From Candolleomyces eurysporus (lineage: Eukaryota > Basidiomycota > Agaricomycetes > Agaricales > Psathyrellaceae), in NCBI GenBank assembly GCA_027579435.1, contig JANBPK010001105.1:1-39609 (forward strand): DNA of 39,609 nt. Reading direction: 5' to 3'. A program made the translations under genes and the position numbers. The stretch's first letter is position 1; each line of letters begins with the position of its first letter. Below the pieces are notes generated by a model. That model saw nothing but the letters and a program-made list of their open reading frames with translations. It was not told where the DNA came from and did no database searches. Below, in pieces: positions 28,825 through 39,188 of the stretch.

Positions 28825-30387
28825 TTAGAGACGGTTCAATGAGCAGCGGCGNCACACGGTCAAGTTGCAATTGTGACACATCTGTGGCCGAAGCATCGTC
28901 AGAAGAAAAAGNACACTGCTTCTNGACNCCGAATACGTACCTTCAANAAGCGAGGGAGATAATCTCCACATTCTTCACAANTTCCAGGGCCAGTGGTANG
29001 CCAATGGTGGGAAACGCAATTATGGTTCGTCTTCAAATTCTGCACCACACGATCCACCTCTTCCATGAACCTCACAGGCTCNGCAGCACGGACGCGTGCN
29101 CCTAAATCGTTCTGCGCCCTCATTTCGGCAACTGCAATCAGTCTTTCCTCGCTCCAGTGAGGGCAGGGGCAGTCCTTCCATCGTACACCACAAAGGAAGC
29201 AGAACTCGGTGCGGCAATGGCAAGTCATGTGGTTGCATCCATGGTGCAGGTCGACGATGGTGAAGCACCCAGGACAGGTCTGCCACCCGACTTCGCGGGC
29301 GAGGGCACGCAGCTGGTCGACAGCTTCGTTTTCCCTGCACATATCGCCTGGGTGGGATGGCTTACGACAAGTTGCGCAGGTTTCTACGCGGCAAAGGGTG
29401 CATAGGATATCCGTGTTGCCCACAGGACACGCTTCGCTTGATCCCAGAAAGGCTGAACACGTAGGCGTTGCACAATAAACACGGTTCTGGACGGGGACTT
29501 GGTATTCTTCCCGTTTCGCGTCGAACTGGTCGGACAGACGCTGGTTGTTGAGATGATTGGACACGTCTTGAAGCTCGAATGGGTTCTTGCAGCAACGAAG
29601 CGGGTGAAGGGATTCGTCGCGGAGGTAGCCTTCGACCAGGCTTTTGATGCATTCGGAGCACCAGTAGTGTTGGCAAGTCGTCAGGACAGCATCGCCGATA
29701 CGGATTTTGGTATCACAGCTGACACAGTCAACCCTAACAACAACGTCAAGCCTTCAATTGAATTGGACTCATTTTGAATGAGGGGCCTACCTCTTGTGTC
29801 TATCCACACTGGGACCTGCTCTTTCAAACAGACTTTCAGAGAGGTCGTCGAAACGCCAGATCGAGTTCAACGGCTCTTCTTCCCCCAAGGGTTGGACGGG
29901 ATGGGCCTCGACAATCGGACGTGGGGCCGTGTTGCCACTGTACGAACGACGGTAAGCTTCTTAAAGGATAGATCAATAGGACTGCCTACCTCTCCGTAGG
30001 TTGATAAACATTGAACGTGCGATCCTCCAGCCGCCTCTGAGCTTCGGTGGGCTGTGGCAGAGCTTGTCCCCGTGAAAGCAGTTCGGCCGCCCGTCTGTCC
30101 GCAGCAGCAGCTTCTTCCATGACACGGTGAGCTTCGAGTATCGCAGCGTCCTGGTCAATAGCGTCGTTCAGGCTCTTGACAAGGCAATAGTCCTGATACA
30201 TCTGTTTCATAGAGCCAAACTCTTCGGACGCAAGTCGAAAGGCTAGCTCTTCATCCGAAGGCGTTTGATCGGCTCGACCCTTTCCTTTGCGCCCTTTGGA
30301 CACCTCGAGGGTATCCTCCAGCTGGAGATGGGCGATGAGCAACGCGGTCTCGGGGTCATATCGGTTGAAGTCGAGTAAAGTAGCCAT
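28825..30387 (-). CDS. RING-between-RING (RBR) E3 ubiquitin ligase 1
   Basis: Predicted exons (minus) are 30387-29990, 29937-29791, 29733-28941 and 28881-28825, with introns of 52, 57 and 59 nt; total 464 residues. RING1: C185-C188-C202-H204-C207-C210-C229/C230 (VDCVSCDTKI, HYWCSECI). IBR: C269, C274, C293, C296, C301, C304, H309, C314. Rcat: WQTCPGCF, then GCNHMTCHC, where C348 is the expected ubiquitin-thioester cysteine, and FCFLCGVRW. The last exon of 19 codons adds MCHNCNLTV and RRCSLNRL, a further zinc-binding pair. The N-terminus has an acidic DEELAFRLASEEF helix and an alanine/glutamate-rich probable coiled coil. RBR enzymes take ubiquitin from an E2 onto Rcat and pass it to a target. 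The start follows the TATA box distance. Several Ns lie in the 3' part, one in a zinc cysteine codon. Confidence 0.87.
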
Positions 30388-30505
30388 TATTGAGTGGACG
30401 AGGGACGGAGGATAAAGCACAGAGTCTCGCTGTTCAGGGACTGGGTGACCTTCACTGGAAAGAGAGACGTCGGGCGCGGGAATTACGAAGTTAGCCTGCA
30501 TTTTG

Positions 30506-30512
30506 TTATATA
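30506..30512 (-). promoter_or_regulatory. Candidate TATA box of RBR1
   Basis: TATATAA on the minus strand, about 120 bases before the ATG at 30387. The corresponding place before RBR2 reads TTAAATAG on the plus strand, so the box is lost there. An in-frame ATG at 30500 would lie upstream of the likely transcription start and is not conserved, which supports the start at 30387. Confidence 0.5.
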
Positions 30513-31078
30513 GGTAGAAGAACGGAAATTGCCGTTCTGATATGGGACTTGAGATCTGGTGATAGAATGCAGTTAAGCAGGTATGACGCACTGGATGGTT
30601 CTACGGCATGGTAGCCGGCAACACAAGAATGGGTCCATGAGAAGGAAAATATGACTTCTTACTGATCCGGGGATCATGAGCCCAACTTGCGATCGTTGAG
30701 CAGAAGGAGCTTCAGTTTACAGCGAACAATTGTTGTCACTGTTTGGGGATCGCTCCTCAGAATGCTCAGCGCAACGTTTCTCTCGCAAACCTCAAGCAGA
30801 GGCTGACCATATGCGGTAGGCGATACGAATGACTATGTTGTTCCCATTCTCAGAAAAAACTCTGGTAGAAAGCCATCTGTAGCTGCGCACCTTGCCCCTT
30901 CCTGATAAAAACTCATCTCCATAGCTCCCACTGTGACTTGATCACTTCCTCGGATTTCTCAATCATAAAGTGGACCATGAATATTGGATTTGAGCTTCAA
31001 GCTGGAGCTTGGAATGAGCGACGACAATGAAAGACATTTTCGGAAAACAAGAAAATGGAGACACTGGTTTTTTAATCT

Positions 31079-31231
31079 GTTAGCTCCGTAGAAAGTGTTC
31101 AAAAGATGGTGTCTGCTAGAGTCGCTGCTTATGGTGGATATGGTGGTTCGAAGTTGTGTAGGGTTTCCGCCGAGTTGATGAGTAACAATTTCGTCCTGGA
31201 CATGGATTTGGCTTCGCAAAATCGTGTGTAA
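31079..31231 (+). pseudogene. Orphan 3' end of the C4 F-box gene
   Basis: About 49 codons stay open in the family frame (MVSARVAAYGGYGGSKLC, FVLDMDLASQNRV, stop). The rest of the gene is absent because the duplication breakpoint cuts C4. It cannot make an F-box protein. Confidence 0.85.
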
Positions 31232-31368
31232 CAATATATAATTCCTTTGTCTCTGCGGCTTGCTGTAAATACTTCGCATCTACGTATACCGTGTCTTTCT
31301 TCAATGCTTTATCGTCTCTTTCTGGGGAGACTCTAGGCAGGATAGAGTAGGCAATACTAGGCCCATCT

Positions 31369-32931
31369 TTAGAGACGGTTCAATGAACAGCGGCGACACA
31401 CGGTCAAGTTGCAGTGGTAACACATCTGTATCCGAAGCATCATCAGGGAAAAAAGCATGCTGCTTCCAGACACCGAATACGTACCTTCAAGAAACGAGGG
31501 AGATAATCTCCACATTCTTCACAATTTCCAGGGCCGGTGTTACGCCAATGGTGGAAAGCGCAATCATGGTTCGTCCTCAAATTCTGCGCCATACGATTCA
31601 CCCGTTCCATGAACCTCACAGGTTCAGCAGCACGGACGCGTGCCCCTAAATCGTTCTGCGCCCTCATTTCGGCAACTGCAATCAACCTTTCCTCGTTCCA
31701 TTGAGGGCAGGTACAGTTCTTCCATCGTACACCACAAAGGAAGCAGAACTCGGCGCGGCAATGGCATGTCATGTGGTTACACCCGTGGTGCAAGTCGACG
31801 ACAGTGAAGCATCCGGGACAAGTCTGCCACCCGACCTCGCGGGCAAGAGCGCGTACCTGGTCGACAGCTTCGTTTTCCCTGCATGTATCACCTGGGTGGG
31901 ATAGCTTACGACAAGTCGCGCAAGTCTGGACGCGGCAACGGGTGCAAAGAATGTTTGGGTTGCCCACAGGACGCGCTTCGCTTGATCCCAGAAAGGCTGA
32001 ACACGTCGGCGTCGCGCAATAGACACGGTTCTGGGCAGGGACTTCGTATTCTCGCCTCTTCGCGTCGAACTGGTCGTACAAACGCTTGTTGTTGAGATGA
32101 TTGGACACGTCTTGAAGCTCGAATGGGTTCTTGCAGCAACGAAGCGGGTGAAGGGATTCGTCGCGGAGGTAGACTTCGACCAGGCTTTTGATGCATGCGG
32201 AGCACCAGTAGTGTTGGCACGTCGTCAGGGCAGCGTCGCCGATACGGATTTTGGCGTCGCAGCTGACACAGTCAACCCTAACAACATCGTCAAGTCTTCA
32301 ATCGGATCGAATTAATGAGGGAGTCTACCGTTTGTATCGGTCCACACTGGGACCTGCTCTTTGAACCAGGCTTTCAGATAGGTCATCGAAGCGCCAGATG
32401 GAATCCAATGGCTCTTCTTCCCCCAAGGGTCGGACGGGATGAGCCTCGACAATCGCGCGGGGGGCGGTCTTGCCACTGTCCAAATGAATATAAGCTTGTT
32501 TCGAAGGCTATGAATGGTCAGGGGGACTGCTTACCTCTTTGTTGGGTGGTCAACCTTGAACGTACGATCCTCCAGCAGCCTCTGAGCCTCGGTGGGCTGT
32601 GGCAGAGCTTGTCCACGCGACAGCATTTCAGCTGCGCGTCTGTCCGCAGCAGCAGCCTCTTCCATGACACGGCGAGCTTCAAGGGTCGCAGCGTCCTGGT
32701 CAATAGCATCGTTCAGGCTCTTGGCCAGGCAATAATCTTGATACATTTGTTTCATAGAACCAAATTCTTCGGACGCAAGTCGAAAGGCTAGCTCTTCATC
32801 CGAAGGTGCTTGGTCTAATCGGCCCTTTCCTTTGCGCCCTTTGGATATCTCGAGGTATCCTCCAATTGGAGCTGGGCGATGAGCAGCGCAGTCTCGGGGT
32901 CATACTGGTTGAAGTCGAATAAAGTAGCCAT
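31369..32931 (-). CDS. RBR E3 ubiquitin ligase 2, one frameshift in exon 1
   Basis: Exons by comparison with RBR1 (minus): 32931-32535, 32475-32329, 32277-31485 and 31425-31369; introns 59, 51 and 59 nt. All zinc ligands of RING1, IBR and Rcat and the thioester cysteine in GCNHMTCHC are kept, and the last exon reads MCYHCNLTV, RRCSLNRL. In exon 1 a GGG of RBR1 (plus strand near 30309) is GG at about 32854. This shifts the frame after LQLEDT and ends the product after about 38 residues. Downstream the frame recovers and matches RBR1 (DEELAFRLASEEF). Together with the lost TATA box this suggests a copy going out of use, unless the missing base is a sequencing error. Re-initiation at an internal ATG (MKQMYQDYC) would still leave all three zinc domains. 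Confidence 0.8.
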
Positions 32932-33812
32932 TATTGAGTGGATAGGGGACGGGGGATGGGGGTCGGAGCACGGAGTCTCGCTGTTCAGGGAATAGGAGGC
33001 TTTCACTGGAAAGAGAGACGCCGGGCGTGGGGATTACAAAGTTGGTCTGTGGGTCTGCCCTTTGTTAAATAGATAAAAAATCCGGAGAATGCCGTTCTGG
33101 TTTAGGGCGATAAAATGCAGTTGAACAAGTGACGCACAACGGGGCGACTGAAATAGGAATTTCGGGAAGTAAACGCGGTGAATCCGGCCAAGAAGTGCGG
33201 ATGGCTCTCCAGCATGCTGGCCGGCAATGCAAGAATGGGTACGTCGAGCGGGAGAAGAAGCTTGAGTTTACGGCGAGGAAGTGTTGTCAGTGCTCGGGGT
33301 TCGCTCCCCAGAATGCTCAGCGCAACGCTGCTCTCGGAAGCCTCAAGCAGATGCTGACCGTAGGCGGCAGGCAATACAAAGGTCTATGTTGTTTCCATTC
33401 TCAGAAAAAGTCTGGTAGAAAGCCATTAACTGCGCACCGAAACTCATCTCCATAGCTCCCATCGTAACTTGATCACTTCCCTTCAAATTTCTCAATCATG
33501 AAGTCGACCATGAATCTTGGATTGAGCCTCAAGCTGGAATTTGGAATGAGCGATGACAACGAAAGACGTCTCTGGAAAACAAGGAAACAAAAAACAATGA
33601 CCCGTTTGGGCCGATGATGGCGGGAGCAATCATCGGCGGCCCTGAGATCAGTGCGGGGAAGTGCTTCCACCTTCGACTCGGAGCCGTTCACCGCCCGGGT
33701 TCTTAGCTCATGCAGCTGTGCTTGACAGCTTACACCTTAACTTATTCCTTGTGCTCCATAACCTAGACCATCCTTCATTAGAACCACCATACACCACACA
33801 AGAACTGCAAGA

Positions 33813-34782
33813 ATGGTCCGGACTGCACTGCTGAAGGTGAGTGCTGTTGAACTCGGGTTATACGTGGCGTCCTGAATATCCTGCTGTTAGGTTATCATTC
33901 TGGGTGATAGCGGGTGAGCTTCCCTGCCTGCACGAAGGATCAAACTCCACCTGACCAAGGCTCTCAGTGTCGGGAAGACCTCTCTGATGAACCAGTATGT
34001 GAACAAGAGGTTCAGCAACCAGTACAAGGCGACGATCGGCGCAGACTTGTATGTCCAGGATCGGCCGGACCACCGTTTACAGTGCTGAAGTTGCCACTTT
34101 CTAGTCTGACGAAAGCTGTAGATGTCGATAACCAGCAAGTAACAATCCAAGTGCGTCTATTATCCATTGTGATCGAGTTTGGGATACGTCGCGTGCTCAC
34201 AGCAACGGAATAGCTCTGGGATACTGCAGGCCAAGAACGATTTCAATCTCTAGGCGTGGCCTTCTACCGAGGGGCAGACTGCTGCGTCCTCGTATTCGAT
34301 GTCAATTCCTTAAAGTCGTTCCAAGCACTTGAGAGCTGGAGAGACGAGTTCCTCATACAAGCCAGTCCAAGCGACCCAGAGAACTTCCCTTTTGTGGTCC
34401 TTGGGAACAAGGTCGACGTAGACGACTCAAAGAGACAGGCGCGCCCACCTCTTCTATTCTAACCAACTCCTTGCTTACCTTTTGTACTATCTGTTCTCCA
34501 GGTGACCCAGAAGCGAGCCATGGCTTGGTGTCAAGCAAAGGGCAATTTGCCCTACTTCGAGACCTCCGCTAAGGAAGCCATCAATGTCGAGCAAGCCTTC
34601 CAAAGTGTTGCAGTCAAAGCATTACAGCAAGGCGAAGACGATAACTTGTTCGTTTCCTCTACAATCTGACATTTCGTCTCACTTGTAACTGACCTTCAAT
34701 TCGGTGTAGGTTTAATGACAACCCGTATGGCAATGTGGATCTGGAGCCCCACGAAACTCAGACACCCGTCTGCAACTGCTGA
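33813..34782 (+). CDS. YPT7: Rab7/Ypt7-type small GTPase, seven exons
   Basis: Exons: 33813-33836, 33891-33913, 33968-34048, 34105-34150, 34214-34438, 34502-34647 and 34710-34782; spliced length 618 nt, 205 residues, the usual Rab7 size. Motifs: P-loop GDSGVGKTS (residues 13-21), switch I ATIGADF (37-43), [13 protein letters not shown] (60-72), GNKVD (122-126), ETSAKE (153-158) and a C-terminal CNC for double prenylation. [13 protein letters not shown] and [11 protein letters not shown] are characteristic of Rab7. Rab7 governs fusion at late endosomes and vacuoles together with the HOPS complex. The start is short (MVRTALLK before VIILGDSG) but the length agrees with the family. The intron at 34439-34501 begins with GC instead of GT. 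The gene is conserved housekeeping and probably marks the end of the unstable F-box/RBR region. Confidence 0.93.
34439..34501 (+). other. Non-canonical GC-AG intron in the Rab7 gene
   Basis: The reading [13 protein letters not shown] of Rab7 proteins requires removal of 34439-34501. The donor is CAG|GCGCGC and the acceptor TCCAG. Reading through gives RQARPPLLF and a stop. No GT donor keeps the frame nearby. Confidence 0.8.
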
Positions 34783-37047
34783 GCGATGTCGAGCAACTTC
34801 TAGGCTATCTTTCGCAATATTTGCGACTTCTCGCGTGCTTCGATGGACATGTTCGACTGGTCCCTGATTTATTTACGACTTTAACGTTGTTGTAACGACC
34901 NTTTTTTCGTTGTGTTGTACTCTAGTTATGTTCTGTGTATTTCCCGGTGTTCGTATATCATCTAACTTTACCTTGCAAGGCTCGCAAATCTACACCAAAG
35001 CACTCCTGGCCTTCAGCCGAAGCCAGCCTGCTTCGCAGGAGGGTACCAGCGGCCCGCTTTGCACCGCATCATCGGCGGTCACGGCGGCGGGATGCTCCTC
35101 CCTTTGTTACCTCTGTCTGCTCCCCACGCTCAGTTCTACTCGCTTCACGCTTCTCGGCTTTCTCCCCAATCTCTTATACTTGATATGCTTTATAACGCTA
35201 ATGAGGTCCGGGCGGTATAAGTTAAGCCGCATTGAACATGCCTCAAGTTGAACACCAACGCGGAAAAACACCTCGAGGTCATCTCTCGGTACGACGCAGC
35301 TCGAGGGATGTAACGCTGCCTTGTGTCGACTCGGAGCTCGCAACGACAATAAAAGGAATTGGTGGTGCTGCAGAGATGCGAGGGCTGGCCGCATATAATC
35401 CTCAACGTACGTTTGATCCTGCAGCACATTCAAACTCTTACAATTGAATTCCCAGTCTATTTGTCAGTACAGGGGACCGCTCACTTTGTTGAAAAGAGGG
35501 TCAAACACGAACCTCTCACCCTGGAACTAAAGGCGTTCTAACTCAACCTTTGCCCACGAGAAGGCAGGAAACCGATTCTTGCGGGCTTATATATTATCTT
35601 TGGCTCTCGGCGACGACCTTTTCGCAATCTACTCAGGCCCTGTGTTCTCGAGATCATGATAAGGGGGAGACTGCCATTGCCGGGTACCATGAGCCCGCGG
35701 AGCCTTCTGCCACGCAGCTCGAGAGCGCGTACTGAATAGCTACCCGAGTTTCATGAATACTCGCGACGAGGGTCAGCTCTGCCTTTGTTGTTCACGAATG
35801 CCAGGTCTGAGCTGGGGCCGGGTCGGGACCGCGGTCTGGATTCGATCAGGTCATCCCAACTTTTCTTGACCTAGAAAACTAGACTCTCCTATGTTATCTC
35901 GATGCCAGTGGTTTTCTTTATGCGCGAAATGAACGGTCCACACCCATTCAGGATACCCGCCGTTGAACTTGAAGCATCATCATGGCCGAGTTGTCGCCAA
36001 AGACGGGGTACTCTTTTCTTACTCTTACCGATCAGGATCAATAGAGGTGAGTCACGACTTCTTTATCTTCGTTCTTTCATGCTCAAGCGTGGTGTAACAG
36101 ATCTGCTAGCAAATGAGAGCGGTCGTTGGTCATTGAAGAACTCCATCAGAAGTTGCAAGTATGTTCATGAGAGGGCAGAGAGTAGCATCAACCGCTTAAA
36201 AAAGGGATTACCCGCTAACGGGAGGTTTTGGCCTGGAGATCATCTCAGCGATGGTACCCCCAACGAGGTCAGGACTCCCAGGCTTCTTCAGATGGCAGCC
36301 GACGCGTACGAGTCCTCTCGCGACCACTAAGACCAGCTCGGTCGCACTCGTGGGTGTTCCAAAGTGTGAGTTATAGGGTTTGCTACATAGGATCATCGTT
36401 GCACTTGCTGACGGATAACGAATATAGACCACGAGAATACGTTGAATTCAGTGCAGAAGAGCGCAGACGATCACCTGATCAAAATCTAGTTTCTCGCCTC
36501 TCGTAGATATTCTTCGCAATCGCGTGCAACTGAAAAACCTGAGGTATTAGCGCCTTCCCTCCCAAACAAGGAGTGCTGTGGTGTACTACTAGTACTAGTG
36601 CCGCTGTCAAGGTGTGTCTGCACGATCTGTTCGGATCCTCGGATTGCTTCACAGCACAACTCCTTTTCCTCCGGATCTTCTGGGAACCGAGTCAATTGCT
36701 GTGAGATCATCTTACGCGGGCGTCTAATTTGAACTTCGAACAAATCTTTCTGTCTAGAAAGACTTGCTAGAATGCACGGCATTCTCGTCTCGATCTCCGG
36801 GGATCGAACGCTCAACACCCGCGCTCTACTCTGCGTTTTGGCAAACGGTGATAACAGCCATATGGTGTAAATCCATGGCTCAAAAGCCGGAGTTATATAG
36901 GCCACAAGGGCGGTCGTCTCGCTACCTTTCCTACTGGTCTGTCTATTCCATAGTGGTCTTCCGACGACTAAAACCCGATCGTTTCAGGCCAGACCGCCTC
37001 GACTCCAAGACAAATAGACCAACCTGAAGATTCTCTGTCTACCGATA
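34783..37047. other. Long intergenic stretch with two weak open frames
   Basis: No recognisable domain. The longest frames are 35902-36330 (+, 142 codons from ATG, starting MPVVFFMREM) and 36486-36905 (-, 139 codons from GTG, starting MAYITPAFEPW and ending EEYLREARN). A TATA-like TATATAA lies at about 36892-36899 on the minus strand in front of the second. Composition and the absence of splice-linked extensions make both doubtful. Confidence 0.4.
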
Positions 37048-38711
37048 ATGCCAGACTTTTCCCGGTTCGCCCATTCTCATGACTTTTCCATTGGCAAGAT
37101 GAAAGTCGTCAACACCGATAAACGCACGCAGAATATCCAGANGGGGGGGTATATCGGTGTCGAGTAACAATACTTACTATCCCGGGTCGCATCATAGTAA
37201 CCCGGTTTTTTATGGTTCGTCCATCTGATTCCTATCTCCCTCTGTGGCCTGACTTATGCGTTTATAGGGAACGCAAATGGATTAGTTGTGTACTATAGTG
37301 ACGGACTTGCATCTGATTCAGGTAGTTTGGAGTCCTCGATATCCAAGGAAGCTCGAGCTCATCATATTCACGAAGTTAGCTGTACAACAGAGACAATTCG
37401 GAAACGAGCAGCGTCAAAGGCCGGCTCCACGACCATATCAGCCACACCATCGTTCGTACCCGAACGGTAGGTCTTCGTCAAAACTCCTCCTAATTGGCAC
37501 AAAGTTGAATGGTATTTCCCTTGTCCTTCCTTCTTGGCATATTCCTACTCGAATCAACTTGAATCGACTCTCAATGCAAAGGAGCAGGACGGGATCGACC
37601 AGGCCCACCACCGCCACCGCAACCTCCTCCACCTCCTCCAGCATGGCAATATCCGACGCAGCAGCAACAACAATATCCGTTGCACCAGCAACACTACCAG
37701 CAAAGGTATAATGAGCAGTTCGAGGAGTACGCAGCTGGATCGTGCACACAAGATCCGCAATATGAGGACCCACAATATCAAGACCCTCAATATTACGACC
37801 CACAATACCAAGATGCGCAATATCACGACTCACAGTACCACGACTCACAATGCCATGGCTCACAATACCACGACTCACAATATTTGCAGTACCCACGAGA
37901 GCAGCAGCAGCCACACGACCAGCAGCGGAACGAGCGGGCGTACCCGCCTTCACCAAAAGGCCATATTAATTACCCTCCCCCTTACCTTGCTACGCATGGC
38001 TCACCCGCACCATCTCACCCTCTCAGGCCCGGGCTCAAGCCTATGCCGCTCGTCCACAGGCATCCTATTCCCGATCGGGCTCAAGAACGGGGAGATGCTA
38101 CGATAAGCCACTCTCAATCTCCCGAGTTCCCTCCTGAACAGCGTCAGGACTTGAACGAGAACAGAGCTTCGGCGCGGCAGTCTAACACGACGCATTATCA
38201 ATGGCCAGAAGAGAAGATGAGAGCTGGGAATCGGGTGGTTGTGTCAGACGAAGGGAGCCCTCCCGTCCCTCATACACAGGCATTAGCCCTTGCACCCGCA
38301 CCGGATTGTGCGCCAGTCCCTGCAGCACTCGCGTCACAGGCGGAGGATTTGTGTGCGCCGCTCGCAGCAACAGTAGCAGGGTCACCACCACCGGTGATGA
38401 ACGGGTCTCAGCCTCACCAGCAACACGACGATATCACTAGCCGTCCTGCTCATGCACCCACTTGTACACGAAGTAGTAACGGTCACTCCCACCTCGCAGA
38501 GTCTGAATCGGCCTCGAAGTCTTCAAAAACGGGGAAAGAGAAGGAAAAGAGCAGGAAGAGGGGTGGTTGGATGTCTGGGTTCTTCGAAGAGAGCTCCAAG
38601 AACTCGGCTGAGAGCGAGAGTGGGAGCGATAAAAAGGAGTCGCCGTCGAAATCTAAATCGAAGAGAGGCTCGATCTTGGGGTTCGGGAAGATGATTAACC
38701 TGGCGGTCTAG
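37048..38711 (+). CDS. Q/P-rich low-complexity protein with a five-residue repeat
   Basis: Proposed exons: 37048-37148, 37198-37214, 37268-37321, 37380-37466 and 37582-38711, together 1389 nt or 462 residues, all phases agreeing. The start is MPDFSRFAHSHDFSIGKMK. Exon 4 (QQRQFGNEQRQRPAPRPYQ) joins a proline/glutamine block (PPPPPQPPPPPPAWQYP). About nine units of type D-P-Q-Y-x or D-S-Q-Y-H follow, then a disordered middle. The C-terminus is basic and serine-rich, with GGWMSGFFEES, SKSKSKRGSILGFGKMINL. I do not recognise the family; it looks largely disordered. The first two introns are the least certain: an N and seven Gs at 37142-37149 could instead hide a frameshift, giving VSSNNTYYPGSHHSNPVFYG as coding. 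The acceptor at 37581 competes with one six bases later in the same frame. Confidence 0.65.
37752..37884 (+). repeat. 15-bp coding minisatellite
   Basis: About nine units of the pattern GACxCACAATATCAC encode repeats of D-P/S-Q-Y plus one variable residue. All units keep the 15-bp length, so the frame is preserved. The last units vary more. Confidence 0.9.
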
Positions 38712-39184
38712 GTCTGGTAACGGGGTATCGATCTCTTGGATTATTATCTGATCTGGCTTTGCCCGGGTCTTGGAGTTTGGATTGGCCTAGTGTATATTAT
38801 GATTCGCTCTTGCACTAATACTAGATTCGTTGCTACGATGCGATGAACCTTTGTATCGGTGGGGGGACCGAACTTATCGTTCACGATACACGTACAGAGG
38901 CAATAGAGGAAGGAAACATGTAAGATAAATAGATGCGTTCGATTTTGCGAAACAGAGTACTCGTTTTCTCTGGCTGGTAAAGCTGAGGCTGAGCTTGCTT
39001 GCTGAACTGCCGTACGCTTGTTCAGGCTGTGATAACGTCAGACAGCAATGCTGTAGTCTTTGGAGCCCAAACTGTTCTTCGAAGGTGAGCTTCCTTCTAC
39101 TGTGCACCTGTCGCTCGCTCTCTGGTCTCTGAGCGTCCAATTAAGTTGGGCTGAGGAAGGCCATTGGAGAAAGATTGCGACTCT
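38712..39184. other. 3' flank, no supported gene
   Basis: Non-coding 3' flank of the Q/P-rich gene. An 88-codon minus-strand frame at 38874-39140 has no recognisable features. Confidence 0.45.
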
Positions 39185-39188
39185 GAGG

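Larger units (their letters stand above)
28512..31055. repeat. Direct tandem duplication, copy 1 (about 2544 bp)
   Basis: Contains the last 176 bases of C4, RBR1 and its upstream region. Every landmark has a partner 2544 bases further on: F-box stop 28687/31231, RBR last exon 28825/31369, main RBR exon 28941/31485. The junction with copy 2 is at about 31055, where AAAACAAGAAAA is followed by TGGAGACACTGG. Confidence 0.9.
31056..33590. repeat. Direct tandem duplication, copy 2
   Basis: Second copy of 28512-31055, with the orphan F-box tail, RBR2 and its upstream region. It differs by scattered substitutions and small indels, so its right end is at about 33585-33595, after CTGGAAAACAAGG. Unlike copy 1 it contains almost no ambiguous bases. 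Confidence 0.9.

Noticed and set aside
29157..29478. Plus-strand frames within the RBR genes (also 31701-32095)
   Set aside because: Antisense to cysteine-rich RBR coding sequence; no domain of their own.
33129..33455. 108-codon plus-strand frame upstream of RBR2 with CCQCSGF
   Set aside because: The homologous stretch in copy 1 of the duplication (about 30600-30900) is broken, and no domain is recognisable. It is more likely leader or spacer DNA.
37752..37884. CRISPR-like array
   Set aside because: The repeats are contiguous 15-bp coding units without spacers, in a eukaryotic gene.
37534..38106. 190-codon frame rich in TTHN repeats overlapping the Q/P-rich gene
   Set aside because: It is the same 15-bp minisatellite read in another frame. 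The main exon is longer, links to upstream exons in phase and has a conserved-looking C-terminus.
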